Assembly: GCA_015501605.1 (NCBI GenBank)
Contig: JADNRZ010000012.1
Span: 62,001 to 126,000 of the forward strand
Direction of reading: 5' to 3'
DNA: 64,000 nt
Origin: Panaeolus papilionaceus
Lineage: Eukaryota; Basidiomycota; Agaricomycetes; Agaricales
Made by a program: the position numbers and the translations under genes. Positions 10,997-23,119 of this stretch are shown in pieces (the first letter of the stretch is position 1; every line of letters starts with the position of its first letter). The notes under the pieces are model-generated. The model was not told the origin of the DNA, made no database searches, and worked only from the letters and a program-made list of their open reading frames with translations.

Positions 10997-12014
10997 TTAT
11001 GTGTAGAATTTGCGGTTCTGATTGACGCCGAAGAGCTCTTGTCGAATTTCAGGCAGCATCTGGATAGATAGAAAATATTGGTGATCAAATGAAACCGCGT
11101 AAACAGTCATGATGTACCTTGTCTTCCAACAAGCGCAGTCGCTCCTCCATCGTGTTGTCCAAGGTGATCCTTCCAGTTCCACTCACAAGTTTCACGCCAC
11201 CCTGACTCCTGCATGGGTTTTGGCAAGATATCAGTAAAGATTGAGTATAGGGTAAACAGTCAAGCTTACGCGTCATCTGCGATAGTTCCCTGCACCTCAA
11301 ATTCTACAGAACGACCACTGATTTCCTTGTATGCATTGACAGCGTTGGTTGCAGCTTTCTCCACTGTCTGGATATCAGATTTGCGAGAATAGATAATGAC
11401 CTTGGGCTCAAGGATGTATAAGAAGGATTCTGTGATGATGCCTTCCAAGAATTGATCGTAGCGGCCGTCCATGGCGTGTAGGGGAGTAGAAGGTTCCCTG
11501 ACAGCTGCGAAGATGTTCTGCAATACTTCCTCGCGTTTGTGGAGGAGTTTCAGGCGAGATTTGTTGGTGATTGTTGACTGAGCACTAAATGAAGCAGTCG
11601 GGAAGAGAACAAGATAAGCAGCGTCATCGGGGGTAGGTATGGATAACAGCACGGTACATTTTCTGAGCGACCTCTGCACCCTTGCGTTTCTTCTCGTATT
11701 GAGCATCAATAGCCTGTTGCTCCTGCTTAACGAGCCTAGCCTTGAGACCAGCAAGATCAGAATAGCTTGGACGCGGCAATTGGATGAGGTATAGGGCACC
11801 TTCTCAATAGCAAATTCTGCATCAGCTTTGACCCTAATCTCCCTAGCCTTCTCAAGTGCCTCCTGCTTGATGAAAGCGACCTATATCGCCAAGATTTGCA
11901 ATTGCATAGGAGGACTATAAGTCGACCAAATCAGAATACCTAACCCGCAGAAAGGCATACCATCTTATTCATCTCGCTGAGAACTTCTTCATCGTTAAGA
12001 GCACGCGAAGCCAT
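10997..12014 (-). CDS. VMA4: V-type H+-ATPase subunit E (peripheral stalk)
   Basis: Subunit E links the V1 head to the membrane sector as part of the peripheral stalks of the vacuolar proton pump. The start MASRALNDEEVLSEMNKMV at 12014 is diagnostic, followed by FIKQEALEKAREIRVKADAE and the long N-terminal helix (KLIRQEQQAIDAQYEKKRK), then TITNKSRLKLLHKREEVL, DGRYDQFLEGIITES and the C-terminal GGVKLVSGTGRITLDNTM and EERLRLLEDKMLPEIRQ, ending NQNRKFYT. Five or so short introns. Length (about 225-230 residues) is normal for the family. Cytosolic face of vacuole/endosomes. Confidence 0.95.
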
Positions 12015-15000
12015 AATCGTTATGTGAAGAGGGTAGTCAGGAAGAAGGGGCTAGATATATAGACCAACGGCGACCAATGTAGAGAGGTTAGATGCTGGAG
12101 GACACCAGGAATGGTGTATTTGGTTTTCGCCTGTTAGCCAAACAACGATGACCAAGTCCATTGATCTTCAGCCGTGCACTCCTTTCCTTCGATTCTACCA
12201 TCTTCTGTGCTGTTTGCTTGTATCTTCGGTCTATTTGAGAAAGAATTGGTCTGGATGCTATAATCTGGTTATATAAACTGGGGTATAAGGAAAACACGTC
12301 ATCTTGCCACTCTGTTGAATCCTACGACGCCTTCATCAGGAATCAGGATTGGAAATTAATGGTTCTCTGCCACGAATATTACGAAAAGTCTTCTAATATA
12401 CTCTCGATTACTTCAACTTGGTTAGCACCTATCGTATCACACGGCGAACCCTATCAAACCTCTCCTTGCTTCTGATAGGAAAAATGAACCGAGCCAGTCG
12501 GTTTATTATCCTGGGCTATTGCGACAAAATGGGTGGAGTGACTCGGTTGTATTTTTCTCAATCTCTTTAAAAATCCCATATTCTGTGTTGATTTCCGTCG
12601 TAAAGTTGTCGGTGACGCGCTCGACGACCTCCACTTGTGTAATCAATGACGTCGTTGGCGGCGATATCACACATTCACAGGCCCTTATCTTTTCCTTTTG
12701 CAAATTTTCAGGGTATTTCTCAAGCAACTCCACCTCGCTACTGCGTCCAATATTCGAAGAAAACATATCTTGGATAGACCCCCTCTCAGCTGCGTACCCC
12801 GGTCACTGCAAGTCTACTAAAATTTCAATCCGCCACGATCAACGCGTCGAAGCGCCTACTCGCATGGCAAATAGAGCTACTAGCCTTACTGGTTAGAATC
12901 CAATCTCTGCTCAACCTTGAGGTAGATATAGCTTTTTCCCATCTGCACCCGTGGGTGTTACGCCTTGTTGCGTGCTACTCTAATTGGGTGCAACGATGTC
13001 ACTATTCCCCCGCCACTGGTACATGTACATGTCCTCGCTTGTTCTCTCGTTCAGACATGCTCCAGTGTCTCCAACCAAAGCTTGTTTTCCTGCGCCTCCA
13101 GAATGCATGTTCTTCATCACCAGGCTCCTTGGAGAATCTGTCACGGCCATTTGCGTTGCAAGTCTATAGCACCTGCCAAAACAGACCAGTGTTGATGACT
13201 TCAATGCGGCCCACATTTCATTTACCACTGACATCTCTCCACCACCACCCACGCATTCCAGAAGACCTTCAGTTCCCACATTTCCGCTCGATCGCAGCTT
13301 CGTCCCCATTCCTTCTAGCGATGATCTCACATCCTTCGATAGCACTGGTTCACCCCCGCCTTCCTTTCTCGCCGTCGATTCGCCATCTTGGATGTCACCC
13401 AAGTACTCTCCCTCCCTATCTATACCTTTCGCGTTCTGCTTATGTGAAACCTTGTTGCACACAAAAGAAGACAGACACACGCCAAATATACCCACTTTGC
13501 CACAGCCCGCATCGTGCCTCGAACGTGGCCTTGCTTATTACGGCAAAACAACCCCACTGTCAAACTCTAGCTTCATAAACTCGTCATTATAATCGCAATC
13601 CTACTAAAAGCCTTACAACCGGCCAGAGATAGATAGGCAATCGTGATCAAGCTCAGGATAATAAGCAAGTTCGCGCAGCTCATTCATTCCCTGCCGCCGT
13701 GATACATACAACCCTCTTCTCAAATAGTGTCGTACAGCGTTAAAACGCACTTGCTTGTGTAACGATCACGCACTCCGCCACATTCCCTGCCTCGTTCTTG
13801 TTCGTCTCTTTCGTCCTCGGGTCAATCAACCACAATTGAATTATAATTACCATCATCGGTGACGCATGTGTCCGAGATCTGCAGCCCTTCAAATATGCAC
13901 AACCAGACTAGCCTAGTCTCTTTTAATCGGGATCCACCCATATTCGCTTCGAAGATCGAACAAGAATAAAAAAAGAATAACCAAACCAGCCTACTTTATA
14001 CAACAAAGTACTAGCTTCGACGCCCTTGTGTCTGTATGTATCTACCAAAGCAAGCATTCCCCAATGTGTTGCGGACCACAGCGACCCCCCCAGCACGCGT
14101 TTACAACGGTGACAGACTAGACAGGCCAAGCCAGGCCAGGCAGACTACCCATTGGCATCCTCATTGTTCTCCGAACACTCGACCCTCTTGCACTCTGCTA
14201 TTTTCATTTTTCATTACTTACCTGCATATGTATGTAGAGTACCAGTACGAGATTATTTATTCAATTGTACAAAAGATAACATGCCGCATCCTGGAGACAG
14301 ACACATGACAATGGCAAATGGCTGTTGACTGTTGACATGGCTGGTCTCTTTAACTTCAACCCCTGTCTATCAAGCTTCGTACATGAACAAATGAGGTCCC
14401 CGTGATAGACCAGCTGAACATTCGGTCAGAAAAATACGTGAGTATGTGGGATTCTTTCTTAATGAAATAACATAAAGGTATCCACTGGCAACCTTCAAAT
14501 ATGTTCAACTTCATAAACCCAGGTGGGAGTAGCTAATCTTGTCCATTCAATAGTATTCTAAGTATGTAAAAACAGAGGACGAAGTCACAGCTGAAGATGA
14601 TCAAATCCCCAACTACAACGACGTCGAGGCTCTACGGCCAATGTATGGATGTATGGATGAGTGTTCGTAGGTATGTGTAGAAAAGCAATGCGTACTATAA
14701 ACCGTAAGTATTTTAAAAAGTGAATAACGATAAATAAAACCATGAGAAAAGCGTCACTATCAATCTTTTACTAGTCCTTGAAAAAAGTCTTCACTGTCTT
14801 CACAACAACAAAAAATCTCCACCTCGCTAGCATGAAATAAAATGGACGAGTCGGTATCTAAAAAGAGGGTGGGTGGTCAATGTGACTATATAAAGAATGA
14901 AAAAAAAGTCGATTTGAAAAGAATGAAGAAAAAAAGAAAAAAACGGGGTGGGGTGGGGATGGGGACGGGGCAAAATGGAAAACTAGAAACATCCACGCGA

Positions 15001-15528
15001 ACGCGCGAACGCCAACTCCACGACAAGGATGACGAAAATGATGCGTACAGAATGACGCCTTCTCGTCGTATTGTCGTCCCATGGCTGTGATAGTGAAAAA
15101 AAAAAAATTCGTGTAAACCAACGTGGAACGTGGCGCGTCGTTTGAATTGAAACGGCGACCTCGAGAAAGAACGCGATCAAATTTCAAAACAAACAACGAC
15201 GCGGTGGAAAAGCGGGATAAGAGTCAAGGGAAAGTTAGCGCGAAGCCAACATCGCAATGAGGTCATCATTGCATCAATGATCAAAAAACATGGGTGGAGG
15301 ATCATAATTAGGCGTGGGTCAACAGCGCTCGGGAAAAATAAACGGGGTTGGTGGGTAAGTGGTGACCGGCGACTGGTGATGGTGGCGATGGGTGAATGAG
15401 GAAATAGCGAATCGTGATATCAAAAGAAGTTTGAAAAAGACAACAAAATATCCATTTTAGTACTTGTCCTTGTCCGTCGTCCAGTCCGAAATGCGTAAGA
15501 AATTTTGAACGAAGGAAAAAGGCGCTCT
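12015..15528. other. Long gene-poor region with UTR-like and low-complexity stretches
   Basis: Contains the promoter of the V-ATPase gene and the 3' flank of the GT2 gene. Open frames occur on both strands; the most coding-like is on the minus strand at 12980-13495, with a second at 12506-12766, but neither shows a known domain. A purine-rich tract with a five-run G4 motif is at 14880-14970, and several A-runs follow. Confidence 0.5.
12980..13495 (-). CDS. Possible hypothetical protein (weak)
   Basis: An open minus-strand frame of 171 codons. The composition is balanced (charged and Gly-rich, e.g. GIDREGEYLGDIQDGE and NERTSEDMYMYQW) and less like random antisense than the Pro/Ser/His-rich frame opposite it. 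No domain, no signal peptide and no family was recognised, and exon borders are unknown. It could equally be untranslated sequence. Confidence 0.2.
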   Translation of the reverse strand: MGIFGVCLSSFVCNKVSHKQNAKGIDREGEYLGDIQDGESTARKEGGGEPVLSKDVRSSLEGMGTKLRSSGNVGTEGLLECVGGGGEMSVVNEMWAALKSSTLVCFGRCYRLATQMAVTDSPRSLVMKNMHSGGAGKQALVGDTGACLNERTSEDMYMYQWRGNSDIVAPN

Positions 15529-18500
15529 TTAATAAGAAAACACCATCAACCAGGGGTTCAACACAATCTACAAGCAACAAATGCTGATGAGAATAATCCA
15601 AATCAAATTATAAATCAAACTAACCGGGTAAAGAATATGGCAAGAAACAGCAAGTCTACAATCATCAAAATCATCAGTCCTCATCCCAACCTGAACGAAA
15701 AAAGAACACTTACGAAAGAGGCAAAATCACAGCCCACGCTTCTCCATCCACTCTAAACGACAACGGCACAAGAGGGGTCGCACAAATTATCATGCCAACC
15801 ATGATAACGAACGAAGCGAGCAGAGGGAACCAGAACCTATAGATTACAAAAACCGCGGAGGGATGTGTGAATTAGCACCATTTCTTTTATCGGAACCAAA
15901 GTGGTGATATCGAAGCAAGAAAAATACGAGCGTGGAAGTTATCGACGGCGGCGACGAGAATCGACGCAAGCAATAAATCAACAATGAAAAAGGAACCCAG
16001 ATCCAACCCCCAATAGTCAAAAAATCTCAACTCACCTTTTCACAATCTTCGGAATCTCCTTGAAAAAATTCGATCTCTCAACCTCCTTGATCGTAGCAGA
16101 CCAAGAGATATTATACGAAAACAAATGAGCGAGGATAGCCTGACTGATGGGGATCGAGAGGCCGCCAAAGAAGAAGAAGCTAGTACATATCATCATCAGT
16201 GACACGAACCAGTAAAAGTGAAGTATTGAATACGCACAAGAACGGAATCCACATCAAATTCTCCCATAGTCCCCCCATCTAATCGCACAGCGTCAGCGCC
16301 TATCACATCACACCATACGGCGCCAAGTCTGTGACTCACCAATGTCCTCTCCCCAAGCCTATACTCCAACAACGTATACCCAACTGTTCCAGATCCCCAA
16401 AACACGACCGTCGTGGCCAAAAAAATCTCAAAACTGTGCATCATAAACCCATCAACCGGGAATTGGAAGCCCAGTAACACATAATTGATGAGTGAGATGA
16501 CGATCGAGCCAGCGATACCGTCTGTTATTCCGAGTCACATTAGTGGTTGTTGTAGGATAGATAATGAAAAGATTTACAATATGAAAACATGTCTAGGGGA
16601 TTATGACGAGGGTTAGATAGGCCATTCGAAGAGGGTAGAGCAAAGACACGTACAAGCCAACATCGAAATCTTGTAATGAATCGGCGCCCTCGACCACAAA
16701 AACTTGTGGATTTGTCGATTAATAGGCCCCTTTCTCCACCACTGCACAAGCGGGTTGAACAGCAGTCTACATGTCCACATCAACCTCCACCCTCAAATCC
16801 ACAAAAATAGTAAAGAACTCACTCATTACACCCATAAGAATACTTCTGCCACCTATTCAACTCATCCGCACACGACAGCGACACACCCTCTTTAAACGCT
16901 TTCTTCGAATACGTAGCCCACCTCACAATATACCCCTTCAAAATCAACCTAAGTGCCATATCGAAATCCTCCGACACGTTACTCTCAGACCAGATCTTCT
17001 CCTTGCCGTCTGCTGGATCGATGAAGGCGGCGTCTTGGATGGCTTTCCAGCGCAGGAAGGCGTTGTGGCCCATGAAGGGTGCGACTTCGCCATTGGCGCA
17101 TGCTAGAAGAGGAGAGGGGTGTGAGTGGGGAAGGAGGGGGAAGGGGGAAGGGAACGTACAGATGGAGATACACCTATTAATCCTCCTCGTAAAGTACGCA
17201 ATCCCATTTTCGAAATAATGATGCGCAACCTGCATAACATCTATCGTCCCATCAATTAACCACCCAAAAATTTGACATAAGGTCAACAACATACCACTCT
17301 CGTGTTGAATAATCGCAACTGTAGGACACGCAGCCATCTCCCTCGCCGCATCCCTCAAACAATCCTCAGGAACAACAGTATCACTATCCACGATAAGCAC
17401 AATCTCTCCAATCCTCGTAGCCTTCCCATTCGCCGCCCACGGCCTAAACCGCCTCCCGCTCTCCTCCCACATCTCCTCGATCGCCATCCCCAGCGCCTTC
17501 TCCTCGAGGTCCCCGTCACCGAGCCCAATCAGCCCCGGAGCGGTATTGTCAGAGCCCGATGTCCCATGTCCCCATACGACCGATTCGTCGCCATCCCTGT
17601 TCTGATATTGGATGCCGTAGTTGGTCGGTCCGTCACCATGCGACGCAGAAGAAGTTGACGTTCGATCAGGGTTAGAAGCAAGGAGCGTCTCGAGGTGTTT
17701 TTCCATCTTGAGCGATAGACTCAATCCTATTCAAACCCATCAACGTCCGCCACGAAAGAAATACAGAGAGAGGACCCACCATAATTCATATTACTAGCCT
17801 TCTTAAACCTCCCAGCGCGCTTAAATCCATCAGACGCATCATCATGTTTGGGCCTTGCAACCCATCCAATATTATGATTCGCATAAAACGCAAGGCGCTC
17901 ATCTCGATCACCAGGCGAAAGCAACCGCAAGCCGTCGTCGTTGATGAAAATAGTCGAAGTTCCACCTTGTCGCGCATAGGTCTGCATGGCGCGTTTCAAT
18001 GATCGAATCGAGGGTTTCCTGAGAGATTGTCAGTAAAAAATAAGGTGATAAGAAATAAACACTCACAAAACCGCCTCCAAGCCCTCTTTAAACACCGGCA
18101 TCTGAATGGTGATATGCGGGAGGTTATTATCGACTTCCTTGTTCGGCCTAGGCTTGACAGCAGAGTAATATTTCGAGTTTTCATGGAACTGCGCAATCGG
18201 TCCAATCCTAATCACCGTTAGCACCACACCAAAAAAGGAGAAAAAAATCAACACACATCATCGACACATTCTGCACAATCTGCAACGCAAAGAACAGCGA
18301 AACACAAAACAACAACGGCACGACCGCAAACAGCGCGAAACGCATCGCATCACCATCCAGCATCCACTCGATCAACAACGTCCTCACACCATTCCCCACA
18401 AACACAATAGCACCACCGGCGGCAATACCATTACACATCGGGGCCCAATACATAACCCGCCTCCCCTGCTCCTCTCTCGCCTGGCCGCTCTCAATATCCA

Positions 18501-20211
18501 AATCGCCCTCCTTCTCCTCTTTACTCATCGGCTGAACCAGCACCTTCTTCCCATACCACGTGCGCTTATACCTCGGCAACTCCTGCTGGGCACTATGCAC
18601 GCTCACACTTCCCGGTTCCTCTTTCGACTTTTCCTTTTCGTCTTCATCTTCATACTCCCTCCCCTGCTCGCCATACAACCCTCTCCTCGCACCACCGCGC
18701 ACACTAGGCGCTCTACTCCCCGAAATAACGCCCATCTGATTCACAGGCGGCGTACCAGCGCTCGTACCACTCATGCGACCGACGAGTCCCATGGTACCAT
18801 TCTCATAACTCGAGTGGTCATTGATACTCCCCGGTTGGCTCACGCCAGTCCACGAGGAATTGGAAGTAGCAGCAAGAGGACGACCGCGCCATAGGAGTTT
18901 GATGAGGCGTTCTTCGAAATCTTGACAAAGGGGGATAATACGATCGAGCACTTCGGACCAGATGACCATAACGCGCTCGTCGCGCTATTCAAAAAGTTAA
19001 TTTTATTATTATTAAAAAAGCAAAGATACGCACGATGAACGCAGCACATTGTTCCCTATCTGCCTGAGGGAGCATCAACATCGAGTCGATGATCTGAATA
19101 CGCGTCTCTGAGTCAACATAGACGCTCTTGTCTTCGGGATTGCTGTAAATAGGGGTTTAACCCAAAATGGAAATAAATCCCATATCCAGGCACAGAGACG
19201 ATGTTGCCACAGCAGCGATAACAAAGACAAGGAATCAAATCGTTGGCATTTGAAAAGGATGGAACGATGGTTGGCGAGATAATTTTGATAATTAAAAGGG
19301 GCGTTGGTAACCAAGAAGATTCATTATTAGCAGGGTGCAGGGTCGTCGTCATTGAGGATAATAGGGTTATGAAATAGATGGAATTGGTTAGCGTTCGTTC
19401 GCAGCACAATGAAATAAAAAAAGACGGAACAGAAACACAAGGCTTTGGGAGCATCTTATCACCCCCCAAAATACCATTACGACTGTCAAGGACGACCGCA
19501 CGTTCTACCTCGTGGAGGACGCCACCAGCCTCGAGGCGCGGGGGCAGATCGTGTTGTCAGTCGTGGGTGTGGATGTAGGGAATAAGACGACGGGGATGGA
19601 GGGAATAATGATTGAAGAACAAGGAGGGATATACCGTCCGAGTCGGGAAACGGTGTAGAAAGAGAGGGATCATATCGAAGAAAAAGAAATGAAGGTGGGT
19701 ATAGCACAAAGCCTTGTGTTCAAAATCTTCAATAACTCTTGAAAGAGTTAGGTGTTAAAAGTGGACGGGTAACGGAAGCGGGGGCCGGAAGCGGCAACGG
19801 AAAAGACACACGCGGAGGTATTTGTCGGGGTGATAAGAAGAAATGACGACAAAGTAATGGAGTATCAAGGGTCTTTTAGAGAAAGTGGACTCACGCTTCA
19901 GCTAGAGCTGCATGAACAGCTGCACTACGAACTTTAACAGCGACGACGGGATTTAACGCGGAAACAGCGGTTTCGAATGGCTCGAGACTGGCCGTTTCAT
20001 AAGGAAAAACACGAAACTCGGGTTGACCTGTAGCTGAAGTAGCGCCTAATAAAAGATTAGACAAGGCAATTGAATAAATCTCATGCATACCATCTGATAC
20101 TCTTAAAGCTACACCTGAAGATATATTTTCTTCATTCGGTCTAAACCACGCGTCGCCCTGAGTCTGACGAAAAAGCCAGTGAAGGAGGGCGTCGTTACGG
20201 TCGTAGTCCAT
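15529..20211 (-). CDS. Family 2 glycosyltransferase, multi-pass membrane polysaccharide synthase-like
   Basis: A large processive-type GT2. Start MDYDRNDALLHWLFRQTQGD at 20211. N-terminal cytosolic domain (ETRIQIIDSMLMLPQADRE; EERLIKLLWRGRP), a disordered acidic/Ser-rich linker, two membrane helices (FALFAVVPLLFCVSLFFAL), then the catalytic domain: HITIQMPVFKEGLEAVL, INDDG, IVDSDTV (DxD), SEDFDMALRL (catalytic ED) and NRWQKYSYGC in the place of QxxRW. The C-terminal part has further helices (QAILAHLFSYNISWSAT; FWFPLLASFVIMVGMIICAT) and ends VLNPWLMVFSY. About a dozen introns, mostly 45-70 nt, but one of 752 nt (19143-19894). It resembles the widespread fungal GT2 type represented by ZtGT2/FgGT2; the polymer made is unknown. 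Divergent from the GH16 gene. Confidence 0.85.
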
Positions 20212-20408
20212 TAGAGAGAGGGAGAGAAGGAGAGATGAAAAAGAGAGAGTGGTGAGGGAGGTTAATAAGAAAAAGCGTAAATTAAAATACAGATGGATCT
20301 GTGATGAAGGTTTTCGGGGTCTTGGCTACAATGCGTTCCTAGGGGGGTCCACTTATTCTCTGGCTAATCTAAAAGGCTCTCTCTTTCGAAAATAAAAAAT
20401 ATTATTCA
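20212..20408. promoter_or_regulatory. Shared bidirectional promoter region of GT2 and GH16 genes
   Basis: Only 197 bp separate the two start codons. The GT2-proximal half is a CT-rich tract on the GT2 sense strand, typical of fungal 5' leaders; the GH16 side has a CT-rich run followed by an AT-rich stretch just before the start. Both 5' leaders and core promoters must fit here, or overlap. Confidence 0.6.
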
Positions 20409-22496
20409 ATGTATCCGCGAACACGAACTACTCCACCACCGACGAACCGACCTCGTCATGCGAACCACCCGTACACTAGCAGCTTCTACATTTCTGACGA
20501 GTCCATTAAAACCCCCACTCCTCAGAAAAAGGCCACTAGACGAGCATCAATGCCTTCGACGGGTTATGTCCCAGTAGACCAAGAAGGTCCTTCACCCCCA
20601 TCTCCAGCCATCTCTCACCAAAGAGCTCCTCGTCCTCCTCCTTCTTCGTTCCAGTTCCCATTCCAGGCCCATGCTGGTAATCCTGACCCAGGTACACACA
20701 TTCCAGGTGTTAGGCGTCGTTCGTTCGATGTTTCCAGTCTAAGTCAGGATTCAACTCATAGTGACAATGACCTTCGTAAACCATTTGCGCCTTTCATGGC
20801 AGAGAGAGGTGCATCTGGTTCTGGTACAACTACGCCCAATGGTGATGCATCCAGCACCCATGGCAGTATTCCGCGCACTTCTTCTTCAAACTCTCTCTAT
20901 AAACAGAGTGCAGCTGCCAACATCACCACTCCAACTGCTGTATCAGAGATTGCCTCGCCTATTCCACGAAACAGCTCTGTTCACTCTTTCCGTGCTCCCT
21001 TCTTATCTCCCTCCTCCCGTCCTACCTCATCTCTATGGTCACCACCCAACTACACTCAACAATTCACCAACATCCCTCTCATCCCTCCCCAATCCCCCAA
21101 CGCATCCACAACCGCCCTTCCACTCGGTCACGGCTCATCTCCCTACGCCACCCAACTCTCAAAATCAAAACCCCCCCTCCCCTCGACCCGCCTTCCCGCT
21201 CCCCTCACAAAACACGAAAAACCATGGCTCCAACGCCCTCAAAGAGGCGAACGCTTTTCCTACTTCCTCACCCTCTTCTTCCTCTTCCTCGGCCTCGCAG
21301 GCGCCGCCATCCTCTGCTGGCGCGGCGTCAGCGACGTGCTCCTCCTCGACGAGTCCCAGCTCTGCATGGTCATGGACGATTCCTTCGACGGCTCCTCCCT
21401 CAACACCGACAACTGGTCCCTCGACGTCGAACTCGGCGGCTTCGGCAACGGCGAATTCGAAATGACCACAGACGCAGCTGACAATCTCTTCCTCCAAAAC
21501 TCGCAGCTCTACATCGTGCCCACGCTTACCTCGCAGGTCCTCCCCGACGTCAACATCTTCAATGGCGCAAACTATACTCTCCCTGGGTGCACCTCCAAAA
21601 ACGCAAGCGCATGTCGTGCCGTCTCAAACGCACAAACGGGGCGAGTGATCAACCCCGTACGCTCAGCGCGTATCAACACACAGGGCAAGAAAAGCATCAA
21701 ATTCGGCAAAGTCGAGATACGCGCCAAACTCCCTCGTGGCGACTGGTTGTGGCCTGCCATCTGGATGATGCCTGTGGACTCGACCTACGGAGCTTGGCCA
21801 GCGAGTGGTGAAATCGACCTGGTCGAGGCGAGGGGGAACGACGCATCGTATAAAGCCCAAGGCAACAACTTTATCCGTGCGTCCCTGAACTACGGCCCTA
21901 TCGCTGCCGGCCCTGTCCTCAACCAGATCTTTGGCTGGTTTGGGCTGAAGCGCACGAATTACGCTGCGGCGTTCCATACCTATACCATGGAGTGGACGGA
22001 GGAGTGGATTAGGATATACGTGGATAGCAGACTGAAGACGATGCTGGACCTGAAGCTGAAGAAGAAGGGCAAGGGGAGCAGTATGTGGGGGATTGGGAAC
22101 TTCCCGCAGACGGCGAGGAATCATAGTGATAGTCTGGTGGTTGTTCAGGACCCGTGGGAAGGGAGGGGTGGTATTGCGCCGTTTGATCAAGGTCAGCTCT
22201 CCCGTCTTTTTTATGTGATTTTTTATTGATAGATGTGTAGAATTTTATTTAATCATGAACCTGGCTGCAGGCGGCACATCGGGGTGGTTCCCTGATAACG
22301 TTGGTGGTAAGCCATGGTTCGACGGCTCGCTCTCTGCTATGCACGATTTTGCAAAGGCCCAGGATACATGGAGCGCGACGTGGCCTCAGAGTGTCGAGGA
22401 TAGGAGTATGAGGGTGTACGTTGTTCTCTCTATTTTTTATTGAACCTGTGCTGACTTTTGTGTAGTGACTACGTCAAGATGTGGACAAAGTGCTGA
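20409..22496 (+). CDS. GH16 glycoside hydrolase/transglycosylase-like, type II membrane protein
   Basis: Acts on beta-glucan or related glycan at the cell surface. Three exons (20409-22191, 22241-22415, 22466-22496) encode 662 residues. Residues 1-280 are a Ser/Pro-rich cytosolic tail; a single membrane helix (YFLTLFFLFLGLAGAAILCW) is at about 285-304. The luminal concanavalin-like domain starts near DDSFDGSSLNTDNW and carries the catalytic motif GEIDLVEARGN (Glu-x-Asp-x-x-Glu, near residue 468), preceded by WLWPAIWMMP. The second exon gives EFYLIMNLAAGGTSGW and the third ends VKMWTKC. Similar to the laminarinase/GNBP-like branch of GH16 rather than SKN1/KRE6. Divergent from GT2; convergent with GH95 copy 2. 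Confidence 0.92.
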
Positions 22497-23119
22497 GGTG
22501 GTAGTTAGTGAAAGAGAGAATGCTTCATCGTCCGTCCGTCTTCACTCCACGGACACGATGAATGCTTGCGTCATGATCGCTTTCTTGGCCCCCTACGTAT
22601 TGGACTTTACTAGTATTTTCTCATTTTTAACCTACTTATTTTATTCCTTTCTTCCCCGTCTTTTGTATACCGTTTCTTTCTCTTTATTACAAGGTCACCC
22701 AGCGTTCTTATTTCTTACTTACACTCTTTTACATGCTCGAACCTTTTTTCTTTTCTTTCTTTCTTGCGGACTACCACTTACCTACTTATACACGCACTCA
22801 CCTTCACGTATCGACCCACGAACTACATACATACACCATCTTCACCTCCGACTGCAGACGACCTTTTACATACACGTACGAACCTTCATACACTTACACT
22901 ACCTCATGCGAACGAATTGGCAGGCGCCGATTGAATAAATACAATTTTTATACACACAATATCACGATCAAAATCCTTTCAGCTTCAACTCAATTTCATT
23001 TGAACAACATGAAAGCCATCTATCAAGCCCAATATAAAACCGCCCAAAATTCACTTCTTTCTTCCTTTCGGATAAGCTAGCTAAAGTACACCACCCAAAT
23101 ACCACTCTTTACAATTGTC
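22497..23119. other. Convergent intergenic region
   Basis: 3' flanks of the GH16 and GH95 copy 2 genes. T-rich then mixed sequence; no gene seen. Confidence 0.55.

Noticed and set aside
12955..13578. 207-codon plus-strand open frame
   Set aside because: Composition (Ser, Pro, His, Cys, Leu) is typical of an antisense reading, and the opposite strand looks more coding-like.
17110..17160. G-rich tract as a second G-quadruplex
   Set aside because: It is the reverse of a pyrimidine tract ahead of a GT2 intron acceptor, an ordinary splicing feature.
20761..21497. Several long Ser/Pro-rich plus-strand and acidic minus-strand frames
   Set aside because: Shadows of the GH16 coding sequence caused by its biased codon use.
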